Positions 5,998-12,881 of a DNA stretch of 12,882 nt are shown one piece after another. The notes under the pieces were generated by a model that was not told where the DNA came from, searched no databases, and saw nothing but the letters and a program-made list of their open reading frames with translations. The position numbers were made by a program, and so were the translations under genes. This DNA comes from JBBRGG01 sp038240875 (GTDB lineage Bacteria; Planctomycetota; Phycisphaerae; Phycisphaerales; UBA1924): assembly GCA_038240875.1 (NCBI GenBank), contig JBBRGG010000090.1, positions 1 through 12,882 of the forward strand, read 5' to 3'. The stretch's first letter is position 1; the number at the start of each line of letters is the position of its first letter.

Positions 5998-7755
5998 TTA
6001 GTGTGTCGCGTGCGGATCAAGCCCGACGGCAGCGTCGGCGGGAAGGATGATGCGGAAGATTGCGCCGTGGCCTTCGTCGGATTCGAGGAAGAGTTTACCA
6101 TGGTGTTCTTCGACGATTCGGCGTGCGACGGCGAGGCCCAGGCCGGTGCCTTTGATGCCTTTGGTGGTGTTGAAAGGTTGGAAGACCCAGGGTTGCTTGC
6201 TTCGCGGGATTCCCGGGCCGTTGTCGATGACAGAGATTTCGAGGAGAGGTTTGATGTCGCTTGGAGAGCTTGCGCCCGATGCGTGGCCCATGAGGTGCAT
6301 GAGGTGCGGGATCTTGCCCATAGGCCAATATTGAGCCTTGACGGTGACTGCGCCGCGCGCGGGCGGGGCGGCTTCGACTGCGTTGGTGATGAGGTTCATG
6401 AGCGCCTGGTGCAACAGAGCCGAATCAACGCAGATTGGTGGCAATTCGGCGTCGGCATCGACGATTAAGGCGACTTGGCGCTGCACGCAGAGAGCTTCGA
6501 GGAGTAAGGCGCAGTCGTCCAGAAGAGGCGCAATTGGGGTCATTGCGGGCTCGACCACGCGTTGGCGTGAGAAGGCGAGCATGTTCATGGTGAGGGCGAT
6601 GATGCGGTCGAGGTTGCGTTTGAGGATGGGCCAGCCATCTTTGGCGGTTTTGAGGTCGGACTTTTTCAGGCCGATCTCGACGACGTCGGCGCCGCCACGC
6701 AAGCCTTGGAGGATATTTTTGATGGAGTGGGAAAGGGTCGCGACGGTTTCGCCCATGACCGCGAGTCGCTCGGATTGCAAGGCTTGTTGGTAGAGCTCGG
6801 CGTTGGCCAGCGCGAGAGCGGCGTGGGCGGCAATAGCGTTCAAGAGCGCGAGCTGGTCTTGCGTGAAGGTGTAATTGTTGATGGATGAGTCGATGTAGAT
6901 TGCGCCAAAGGTACGGTCGCGGAAGCGGATGGGAGCGCACAATGCGCTACGGATGTGCAGGCGTTGGACGCTGTCGCCTTTGGCAAAGCGAGGATCGCTC
7001 ATGGCATTGCTGGAGAGGACACCTTCGCCGGTGCGGATGGCGTGTTGAAGAATGGTTCGGCTGAGGTTGATATTGGCTTCGTTGGAGTCCAGCGGCGCGA
7101 CACGATATTTGATGGCGACAGGCAAGAGCTGGGCGTCGGAGGGAATCGGTTGCCCAGGTTCGGGCGTGGGGTCAAAGAGCATGACGCAGCCACGATCAGG
7201 AGAGAATTCGGCGAAGGCGAGCCCGAGTACGGCGCGAAGAAGATCGGCTTTGTCGAGGGCTCGCTCGGCGAGGATTGAGGTGAGTTTGTAGATAACCTTG
7301 AGGTGTTCAGCCGCGGCGGCTTGCGGGTCTTGCACGGCGAGGATGAGCGAGTCTTCGTTTGGGTTGGAGGATTGGCCTAGATTGTGAGGCAAAGAGAGCG
7401 TGCGTTCGACGGTGGCTTCGATTGCGCTTGGGCCGAGGATGCGGACGATATCCGGATCGCGTGAGTCAGTTGCGCCGAAGACAAAGAGAGTTTGGCCGGT
7501 GCGAACCTGGTCGCCCGGGCGAAGGCGGAGCCGCTCGTAGATGCGGACGCCATTGACGTAAGTGCCGTTCTGGGATTCGAGGTCGCGGATGAACCAGACA
7601 CCAGCGTCGGGTGTGAGTTCGGCGTGGCGGCGAGAGACGGAAATATCATTGAGGGGGAGGGCTTCGGTGGAACGGCCGATGAGTTGAGGCTCATGGTCGG
7701 GAAGCTCGAATTTGCGGCCTTTGTCGGGGCCTTGGAGGACGGTGAGGATGAGCAC
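5998..7755 (-). CDS. Soluble FHA-GAF sensor histidine kinase
   Basis: From GTG 7755 the product is 585 residues with no membrane segment, so it is cytoplasmic. Residues 1-95 are an FHA domain (LQGPDKGRKFEL, IGRS, SVSRRHAEL, SQNGTYVNG), which binds phosphothreonine peptides. Residues about 145-325 are a GAF domain (RGCVMLF, SALCAPIRF, GAIYIDS). The dimerisation/phosphoacceptor segment is MGETVATLSHSIKNILQGLRG, with predicted phospho-His343. The ATPase domain has the N box (HQALMNLITNAVEAA, 449-463), G1 (DNGPGIP, 511-517), F (VFQPFNTTKG, 524-533) and G2 (GTGLGLAVA, 536-544). An insert with the small repeat HLMHLM lies between the N box and G1. All catalytic motifs look intact. There is no receiver domain and no adjacent response regulator, so it is an orphan kinase. 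GTG 7845 would add 30 residues, but it would overlap the divergent holA start; 7755 puts the FHA domain at the N-terminus. Confidence 0.92.
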   Translation of the reverse strand: MLILTVLQGPDKGRKFELPDHEPQLIGRSTEALPLNDISVSRRHAELTPDAGVWFIRDLESQNGTYVNGVRIYERLRLRPGDQVRTGQTLFVFGATDSRDPDIVRILGPSAIEATVERTLSLPHNLGQSSNPNEDSLILAVQDPQAAAAEHLKVIYKLTSILAERALDKADLLRAVLGLAFAEFSPDRGCVMLFDPTPEPGQPIPSDAQLLPVAIKYRVAPLDSNEANINLSRTILQHAIRTGEGVLSSNAMSDPRFAKGDSVQRLHIRSALCAPIRFRDRTFGAIYIDSSINNYTFTQDQLALLNAIAAHAALALANAELYQQALQSERLAVMGETVATLSHSIKNILQGLRGGADVVEIGLKKSDLKTAKDGWPILKRNLDRIIALTMNMLAFSRQRVVEPAMTPIAPLLDDCALLLEALCVQRQVALIVDADAELPPICVDSALLHQALMNLITNAVEAAPPARGAVTVKAQYWPMGKIPHLMHLMGHASGASSPSDIKPLLEISVIDNGPGIPRSKQPWVFQPFNTTKGIKGTGLGLAVARRIVEEHHGKLFLESDEGHGAIFRIILPADAAVGLDPHATH

Positions 7756-7829
7756 AAAAGATGGTACGACGCGCTCGGCGCGAGGGTTTCGAGAAGTAGA
7801 GGCGAGGGGAGCGTGCGTACGCTGGTGGT
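7756..7829. promoter_or_regulatory. Divergent promoter region between kinase and holA genes
   Basis: With the kinase start at GTG 7755 and holA at ATG 7830 the genes diverge across 74 bp, which must contain both promoters. I cannot identify convincing -35/-10 boxes or Shine-Dalgarno sites in it. Confidence 0.4.
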
Positions 7830-9284
7830 ATGGCCAAGCGTGCACCGAATCGAGATTCGTCGGGCGAAGATGCGCCGCTGCTGGGCGGGTTTCAGACTGG
7901 TTTCTTTGGTGATGAGCCGGTTACGAAAAAGCCTGTGCTCGCCGAGAAGCTCGCTTCAAGTGGCAAGGTGAGCAAGCTCGCGAAAGAAGGCCAGGCATCT
8001 AAGGAAGGCAAGCCTGCAAAGGGCGCGATGATCGCGAAGCAATCGCCCGAGAACGTGGCGCCAGTTCAAGAGATTCGCGTTGGCAAGGTGGAACGGTCGG
8101 CGGCGAAACCTGCTCCCAAACCTGCTGCGAAGGCTGATGCCAAAGCAGGGGGTAAGGCTGGCGGTAAAGGCGGGAGCAAGTCTGGTTCGCGATCGCCCAA
8201 CGCGCTAGATCGCTTCGTTGTGTTGTGTGGCAGCGAAGAGTTTTTACGTGCGTTGCACACCAAAGCATTGAAAGAAGCGCTCGCGGCGGCGTATGGCGAG
8301 ATTGATGTTGCGCGTTTTGATGGGCTTTCGTGCACGCCTGCGGAGATTTTGGATGAGTGCCGAAGCTTTGGGTTGATCGCAAGGCACAAGCTGGTAGTTG
8401 TGGACGACGCGGACGAAATTGTGAAAGAGGTCAATCGCCCGATCTTTGAGCGATACGCGCACTCGCTCGCACAGCAAGACCCGGCGGACGTGGGCGCGAC
8501 GTTGCTGTTTCGGTGTGGAGTGTGGCGCGCGGGCAAGCTGGACCAATTGATTTGTGAGGTTGGCGTGGTGCTGGCTTGTGAGGCGTTGAAGGAGCCACAG
8601 GCAATTGGATGGGCAACGGTTCGCGCTGCGAAGCGATATTTCGCGACGTTTGGGGCTGGGGCTGCGGAGATGTTGGTAGAGCGGGTGGGAACAGATATGG
8701 GAAGGCTCGATGGCGAGATCGCTAAGTTGAGTGCAGTGGCGCTCGGAGATGCGCTTGCGAAAGAGAAGAAGGGAACGGCGGGGAATGCCGCAATGAGCGA
8801 TGCAGGAGCGTTGACTGCCGAGCAGGTGCCAAGTGCCGAGGCGTGCGTGATCTCGCGCGAGATGATCGCCAAGTGGGTTGGGCTCTCGCGCGAGGAAGAC
8901 GCGTGGACGATTCAGAGTGCGCTACTTAACGCGACGCCCGGGCAATCGGTGGCGTTTTTGCGAGAGTTGTTGGATGTGTCGCGCGAGCCAGCGGTGAAGG
9001 TGGCGTATTCGGTGACAGATCTGGCGCGGAAGGTGAACGCCGCGACCAGCGCGACCAAGGCGGGCTTGAATCCAAATGAAATCGCGTCGAAGCTTCGGCT
9101 GTGGGGGCCGGCGAAGGATGGGGTGATGCACGCTGCTGCGCGCGTAAGCCCGGCAGCGACACTCAAGGCGTATCGCGCGTGCGTGAATATGGACAAGCGA
9201 AGCAAGAGCGGATTCTGTGGCATCGACGAAGGGCTGGAACGGATGGTGCTGCAGGTGAGCACGATGCTCAATAGCAAGAATTGA
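7830..9284 (+). CDS. holA: DNA polymerase III subunit delta (HolA), with long basic N-terminal extension
   Basis: The delta subunit is the clamp-opening part of the replicative clamp loader, working with delta' and tau/gamma to load the DnaN clamp. The product has 484 residues against roughly 330-350 usual for the family. The HolA core begins near residue 127: FVVLCGSEEFL (129-139), HKLVVVDDADEIVKE (186-200), ATLLFRCGVWR..KLD (223-238), the hallmark LVERVGTDMGRLDGEIAKLS (282-301), ISREMIAKWVG (341-351) and DAWTIQSALLNATPGQSVAFLRELL (357-381, described in part). The extra length is a Lys/Ala/Gly/Ser-rich extension (residues about 35-122), probably disordered and strongly basic, plus an Ala-rich insert near 308-338. 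The gene diverges from the kinase and converges on the GH57 gene. No strong Shine-Dalgarno site precedes the start. Confidence 0.9.
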   Translation: MAKRAPNRDSSGEDAPLLGGFQTGFFGDEPVTKKPVLAEKLASSGKVSKLAKEGQASKEGKPAKGAMIAKQSPENVAPVQEIRVGKVERSAAKPAPKPAAKADAKAGGKAGGKGGSKSGSRSPNALDRFVVLCGSEEFLRALHTKALKEALAAAYGEIDVARFDGLSCTPAEILDECRSFGLIARHKLVVVDDADEIVKEVNRPIFERYAHSLAQQDPADVGATLLFRCGVWRAGKLDQLICEVGVVLACEALKEPQAIGWATVRAAKRYFATFGAGAAEMLVERVGTDMGRLDGEIAKLSAVALGDALAKEKKGTAGNAAMSDAGALTAEQVPSAEACVISREMIAKWVGLSREEDAWTIQSALLNATPGQSVAFLRELLDVSREPAVKVAYSVTDLARKVNAATSATKAGLNPNEIASKLRLWGPAKDGVMHAAARVSPAATLKAYRACVNMDKRSKSGFCGIDEGLERMVLQVSTMLNSKN

Positions 9285-9327
9285 ACGACAAGAGCGAATC
9301 GCGAATAGTTGTTTGTCGTTTGTCGTT
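9284..9327. terminator. Inverted repeat in the convergent holA/GH57 spacer, possible bidirectional terminator
   Basis: AACGACAA (9284-9291) pairs perfectly with TTGTCGTT (9313-9320). The second arm is duplicated at 9320-9327. The loop is 21 bases and there is no clean T-tract, so it is only a weak terminator candidate. Position between converging stops (9284 and 9345) is the main support. Confidence 0.35.
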
Positions 9328-9344
9328 TGCCGCACGCGAAGCGT

Positions 9345-10718
9345 TTACTCAGCCACGCGCGACTTGATGTTGTCGAGCACGTTCATGAAGTTGATGTAGC
9401 TGTCGTATGGCGAGTCGTATGGGTTGAAGTACGTGTGCACCGCGCCGTCGGCGAAGTATTTGGTGCACATGTAGTAGAAGTGGTCGGAGGTGGTGAGCTT
9501 GCGCCAATCGCTCAGGAGCGCGTCAGCCGTCGCGATCGCGACGCCACTGCCCGCGGCTTTGGTGCGGATGACCTTGGCAAAGACTAACGGCTCGAGGGCG
9601 GCGATCTCTTCGAGCGCGTGGGTTTGCATGTCGTTGCCTAGCCAAGCTGAAGTATCGCGCTCGGTGTCGGCCCAAGAGGTTGGCGTTGAGACATTGAAGG
9701 GTTTGAGAGGCGAGGTCGCACTAGCCATATGCAAGGCTTGGCTCGGCGTGAGGAATATGTCCTGAGCGGTAGAAGAGTTGCCAGCGGAGAGGTTGCCAGC
9801 GGACAGATTGGCAGCGGAGCTGGACAACATTCGCGCGTACACGAGTGCATCGGGCAAACCAGCGAAGAAATCAAAGATGCCTGTTTCGGCCCACTGGTGC
9901 TCGCCGATGGTTTCGTAGTCCATGCAGAGGGTGATGATGTTGGCGGGTTCGGTCGCGATCCACGACGCAAACTTTGCGGGTGTGAGCGGCCAATGGCTCC
10001 AGGAGCGATTCGAGAATCGAAAGCCGATATCGTCGCTGAGGCGGTAATGCCTAGGCAGAACCATGAAGGGCGCACCATCGCGGCCTGTCAGCGCAGAGCC
10101 ATCGGGCGCGATGGCGGCGTAGATGCGCTGTGTGTCGTTTTCGTGTATGTGCGTGTCGGTGCCTTCGGCGAGCACGCCGATAAAGCGTGGGTTGCCTGTA
10201 TGTTGGGTTTGAGGTTGGGTTTGAGGTTGGGTTTGAGAAGAAGGAAGTTTGGACAGTTGCTGCGCGATGGCATTGGAATAAATCAACTCGGTGTTTCGGC
10301 ACACCAACGGCTCAATCCCAAAGACGTGCTGGAGCTTGCGAGCGTGGGCTTCAACCTGGCGAGCGAATTCGTCGGGGCTAAACAGAGCGGCGAGGGAATG
10401 GTGCGAAGTTTCGCAGACCAACTCGCAGCAGCCGGTTTTGACAAGTTCTTGCAGGGTTTCGATGACGTCGGGGGCCCAGCGTTCGAGTTGTTCGAGTGCG
10501 GTGCCGGAGATCGCGTAGGCAAGGCGGAAGAGGCCATTGTGTTTGCGTGCAAGGTCAAGCATGAGCCGGGTGGCGGGTCGATAGCACTTGTCGGCGACCT
10601 TGCGCAGGATTTCCGCGTTCTTTACGTCGTCAAAGTATAAAGGCTCGGTGTCAAAGACCGAATACTTCCGCAGACGAAAGGGCTGATGGATCTGGAAGAT
10701 CAAGACGACGCTGGGCAT
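9345..10718 (-). CDS. Glycoside hydrolase family 57 (alpha-amylase type)
   Basis: From ATG 10718 the product is 457 residues with no signal peptide, suggesting a cytoplasmic enzyme acting on glycogen or other alpha-1,4-glucans. GH57 conserved regions are visible in order: IFQIHQPFR (7-15), ETSHHSLAALF (103-113), VCRNTELIYSN (139-149) with the predicted nucleophile Glu144, and LCMDYETIGEHQWAETGIFDFF (264-285, quoted from its core) with predicted acid/base Asp267. FYYMCTKYFADG lies near the C-terminus. Both catalytic residues are present. Two family-atypical low-complexity inserts occur: PQTQ repeats (about 160-173) and SAGNL repeats (about 302-314). The reading frame extends upstream to 10898, but that would overlap the Fic gene, and the HQP motif sits just after ATG 10718 as usual for the family. 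The exact specificity (alpha-amylase, 4-alpha-glucanotransferase or branching enzyme) cannot be settled, though NTELIY and MDYET favour the alpha-amylase-like group. Confidence 0.92.
   Translation of the reverse strand: MPSVVLIFQIHQPFRLRKYSVFDTEPLYFDDVKNAEILRKVADKCYRPATRLMLDLARKHNGLFRLAYAISGTALEQLERWAPDVIETLQELVKTGCCELVCETSHHSLAALFSPDEFARQVEAHARKLQHVFGIEPLVCRNTELIYSNAIAQQLSKLPSSQTQPQTQPQTQHTGNPRFIGVLAEGTDTHIHENDTQRIYAAIAPDGSALTGRDGAPFMVLPRHYRLSDDIGFRFSNRSWSHWPLTPAKFASWIATEPANIITLCMDYETIGEHQWAETGIFDFFAGLPDALVYARMLSSSAANLSAGNLSAGNSSTAQDIFLTPSQALHMASATSPLKPFNVSTPTSWADTERDTSAWLGNDMQTHALEEIAALEPLVFAKVIRTKAAGSGVAIATADALLSDWRKLTTSDHFYYMCTKYFADGAVHTYFNPYDSPYDSYINFMNVLDNIKSRVAE
9778..9822. repeat. 15-bp in-frame tandem repeat, 3 copies, in the GH57 gene
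   Basis: Units GTTGCCAGCGGAGAG (9778-9792), GTTGCCAGCGGACAG (9793-9807) and ATTGGCAGCGGAGCT (9808-9822) encode the SAGNL-type repeat in the GH57 protein, in a loop after the region holding the catalytic Asp. Confidence 0.8.
10202..10237. repeat. 12-bp in-frame tandem repeat, 3 perfect copies, in the GH57 gene
   Basis: GTTGGGTTTGAG occurs three times without mismatch (10202-10213, 10214-10225, 10226-10237). On the minus strand it encodes a repeated QTQP peptide in a linker shortly after the nucleophile region. Perfect identity suggests recent expansion. Confidence 0.92.
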
Positions 10719-10872
10719 CGCGGAGTGTATGGACGGAGGGTGGCGCGATTTGGGCGGGTGCGAGATCAGTACTTCGGAGTTTCTGCTTTGACTGGAATTG
10801 TTTAGCTTGATGCGAGTGTGAAGTACGAGATTGCTGAATCTCGCGTACACAGGATGGACATCGAAGAAGCGC

Positions 10873-12108
10873 TTACGATATCGGCTGGGGAATTTCATCG
10901 TCGTCGATGAGTCGGAGTATGGCTCGTGCTGCCCAATCGCGGTCGCGTTTCTTTCCTGTGATCTCCGCGATTATGCCATAGCGTTCGAGTGTCGCAAGAT
11001 CTTTGTAGACTTGTGAAATATCGACGTTCAGCACATCCTTTGCTTCGCTCGCATTTACGACCGGTGTGTGAAAGAGATGATCGACAAGCAATTGGAGTCG
11101 CGGCGACTCGCTGTTTGTGACCAGCACTCGATTAAAGTGTTCACGAAGTTCGACGAGGCGTTCTGTTCGGATTACCGCGTCTGCTGCTTGGGTAGAGATT
11201 GCTTCGAGCATAAATCGAATGAATGGCGTCCAATCGCCGTGCGTGCTGACACGCAGAAGGCCGTCGTTGTATGCGGCTTTATTGCGATAGATGTACGCCG
11301 ACAGATAGACAACGGGATGGCTCACCAAACGATTTGAAACCAAAGAACGAGAGATAATTACTCTTCCGATTCGGCCGTTTCCATCGCGAAATGGATGGAT
11401 CGCCTCAAACTGATAATGCATGATTGCGATTGCGATCAATGGGTGGATCTCGCCAAAGGGCGAATTGGCAAATCGCTCAAAGTCTGAAAGGCATCGAATC
11501 AGTGTTTCGCCCGGCGGAGGAGGTACAAACCGTGCGCGTCTCGGATCATCGCCACTTTGACCTATGACGACCTGGATATCGCGGAATGAACCTGGGCGCG
11601 CGTCTGGTTCTCCTGGCCCGCGATCCACACCCGTGAGAAGAATCTCGTGCATTTCACGTATTAGCCTGGTCGAAAGCGGTAGCTTTGACGCAATGCCATA
11701 CTCTAGCGCGCGGACATAGTTCCATGCTTCTCGCCCACGATCGCGCACGTCTCCTTCGCCACGGTTCATACTTGCGAGGAACATATCGACGGCTGTCGTG
11801 TAAATGTTCTCTACCGCTGATGAGAGTTTGGCTTCGCGGAGCCAGAGTGCACGCACAAGCGGAGTGGCTCGGCCGTGGCTTTTATGGAGGCCATCGAGAC
11901 GACCCAACTGGTTCATCGTGTCAGCAATAAGATCAAAGGCTTCGTACTTGAGCGTCTTCCAATCCAAAGTTGGTGGCAATGGGTTTGGTACAAAGGCCCA
12001 CGCCGAAACGGGGCGAAGTAGCGGCACGCCATTCTCGATGGCTCGCATGTTCAGGTTGACGGGGACTAAAGTACCAGATGAGTTAGGGGTAAATTCGGCC
12101 TGTTCCAT
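10873..12108 (-). CDS. Fic family protein (autoinhibited type, C-terminal winged helix)
   Basis: From ATG 12108 the product is 411 residues. Fic proteins usually transfer AMP, or another phosphate-containing moiety, from a nucleotide to a hydroxyl side chain of a target. The catalytic motif HPFRDGNGRIGR (238-249) is intact, with His238 as base and the GNGR anion-binding loop. The N-terminal part has SSAVEN (96-101), matching the inhibitory-helix motif (S/T)xxxE(G/N), with Glu100 as the ATP-blocking glutamate, so activity is probably self-restrained. The N-terminus has the FVPNPLPP segment (39-46) common in this subfamily. Residues about 335-400 form a winged-helix-like segment (VNASEAKDVLNVDISQVYKD, LERYGII), consistent with DNA binding. 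A frame extension to TTG 12147 exists, but that TTG is part of the predicted -35 box. No toxin-antitoxin partner gene adjoins it. Codon use looks more AT-rich than in flanking genes, compatible with transfer. Confidence 0.95.
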   Translation of the reverse strand: MEQAEFTPNSSGTLVPVNLNMRAIENGVPLLRPVSAWAFVPNPLPPTLDWKTLKYEAFDLIADTMNQLGRLDGLHKSHGRATPLVRALWLREAKLSSAVENIYTTAVDMFLASMNRGEGDVRDRGREAWNYVRALEYGIASKLPLSTRLIREMHEILLTGVDRGPGEPDARPGSFRDIQVVIGQSGDDPRRARFVPPPPGETLIRCLSDFERFANSPFGEIHPLIAIAIMHYQFEAIHPFRDGNGRIGRVIISRSLVSNRLVSHPVVYLSAYIYRNKAAYNDGLLRVSTHGDWTPFIRFMLEAISTQAADAVIRTERLVELREHFNRVLVTNSESPRLQLLVDHLFHTPVVNASEAKDVLNVDISQVYKDLATLERYGIIAEITGKKRDRDWAARAILRLIDDDEIPQPIS

Positions 12109-12117
12109 GGTGGGACA

Positions 12118-12147
12118 ATAGTAGGACAGAAGCTCGCTATTTGTCAA
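12118..12147 (-). promoter_or_regulatory. Strong candidate promoter of the Fic gene, positioned for leaderless translation
   Basis: On the minus strand an exact TTGACA (12147-12142) and TACTAT (12123-12118, five of six consensus bases) are 18 bp apart. The expected transcription start, six to nine bases beyond the -10 box, falls at about 12111-12108, that is at or within three bases of the ATG. This explains the lack of any Shine-Dalgarno site. Confidence 0.65.
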
Positions 12148-12170
12148 AATTGGACTATTGGCAAATAGCG
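12135..12170. promoter_or_regulatory. 9-bp inverted repeat overlapping the Fic -35 box, candidate operator
   Basis: CGCTATTTG (12135-12143) and CAAATAGCG (12162-12170) are perfect inverted copies with an 18-bp spacer; arm centres are 27 bp apart. The arm nearest the gene overlaps the -35 hexamer. The placement suits a repressor. The Fic protein's own winged helix is one candidate binder. Confidence 0.6.
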
Positions 12171-12240
12171 GCTGCTTATACTGTTCAGCATACTAATACC
12201 GTATCAATAGCCAGAAACCAATAGAAAGCATGGGGTGGCA

Positions 12241-12253
12241 TAGTGAATCACTA
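12241..12253. promoter_or_regulatory. 13-bp palindrome in the Fic/dnaE spacer
   Basis: TAGTGAATCACTA is a perfect palindrome about a central A. It lies about 30 bp beyond the dnaE stop and about 95 bp upstream of the Fic -35 box. It could be an operator half-site pair or chance. Confidence 0.35.
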
Positions 12254-12284
12254 CCAGATATAGATGTAACTAGGCTGAGACCCC

Positions 12285-12881
12285 CTACTCCTCGTCCCTG
12301 CCTGTGTTTCGCCGCTTCTGCCAGGTCTTTTTCTCGACCTTTTCCAAGGCGATCCCGGAGACACGGATCATGCCTTCGCCTAACTGAGCGAGTAATTCAT
12401 TAAAGAGTTCAGGCTTTGGTGTGAGCCGGAATCGCGCGTCGCACGCCATCACGGCGACCTGATCGCTTGTGCCGATGACCAGCTCGACTGGGAACTTGGG
12501 CTCGATAAGATCGCCCCTGCCTCCTTTAGGTGTGCTGGTGAAGCCCTTGCTATTGCCAGAACCAGACCCATTGCCAGGCACGTGGCCAGACCCTTGGTCA
12601 GACCCTTGGCCAGACCCTTGGCCAGTGCTCGTTCCAGTCACGCCACTCTGGTCAGTTGCGGTGCGCGTTAAAATACTCGCGACACGGGCTAAGCGGTTTG
12701 GCGCGTCGCCATTCAAGCGATTCTCATCAAAGAAAAGCCGCACGCGGCCGGGCTCCAAGGGCACGCCATCGATGGGCGCGACGCGATCGATGATGACCTG
12801 CGGATCGCCACGCTTGAGATCGATGGTGCCGAGGATGAAGACGACTTTTTCGGCTTCGGCCTGGTGCGCATATTTGGAGTA
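12285..12881 (-). CDS. dnaE: DNA polymerase III subunit alpha, C-terminal end (partial)
   Basis: The frame enters from beyond the window edge and ends at TAG 12287-12285, giving 198 C-terminal residues. YAHQAEAEKVVFILGTIDLKRG, then PQVIIDRVAPIDGVPLEPGRVRLFF, is the kind of beta-strand sequence seen in the OB-fold of DnaE, where single-stranded DNA is bound (GTID and the conserved IIDRVAPID). The tail (PVELVIGTSDQVAVMACDARFRLTPKPELFNELLAQLGEG) resembles the C-terminal domain of planctomycete DnaE proteins. DnaE is the replicative polymerase subunit and this C-terminal end contacts tau. A Gly/Ser/Gln-rich insert of about 40 residues separates the two parts and contains a 12-bp tandem repeat. 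A GTG at 12764 could look like a start, but the family match continues upstream of it to the window edge, so the gene is truncated by the window. Confidence 0.75.
   Translation of the reverse strand, partial: YSKYAHQAEAEKVVFILGTIDLKRGDPQVIIDRVAPIDGVPLEPGRVRLFFDENRLNGDAPNRLARVASILTRTATDQSGVTGTSTGQGSGQGSDQGSGHVPGNGSGSGNSKGFTSTPKGGRGDLIEPKFPVELVIGTSDQVAVMACDARFRLTPKPELFNELLAQLGEGMIRVSGIALEKVEKKTWQKRRNTGRDEE
12585..12620. repeat. 12-bp in-frame tandem repeat, 3 copies, in the dnaE C-terminal insert
   Basis: GCCAGACCCTTG (12585-12596), GTCAGACCCTTG (12597-12608) and GCCAGACCCTTG (12609-12620), followed by a partial GCCAGTGCTCG, encode QGSG/QGSD repeats on the minus strand. Weaker related units (GNGSGSGNS) lie on the other side of a short gap. 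Confidence 0.88.

Noticed and set aside
10719..10898. N-terminal extension of the GH57 frame to 10898
   Set aside because: It would overlap the end of the Fic gene, and GH57 proteins normally begin just before the HQP motif, as from ATG 10718.
12109..12147. TTG start at 12147 for the Fic gene
   Set aside because: The TTG is the beginning of an exact TTGACA -35 box, so it would lie upstream of the predicted transcript start.
10873..12284. Fic toxin-antitoxin (FicT/FicA) pair
   Set aside because: The inhibitory motif SSAVEN is in the same polypeptide, and the flanking sequence contains no small antitoxin gene.
12285..12764. Stand-alone 159-residue gene starting at GTG 12764
   Set aside because: The DnaE-like sequence continues in frame upstream of this GTG to the window edge, so it is the tail of a longer gene.
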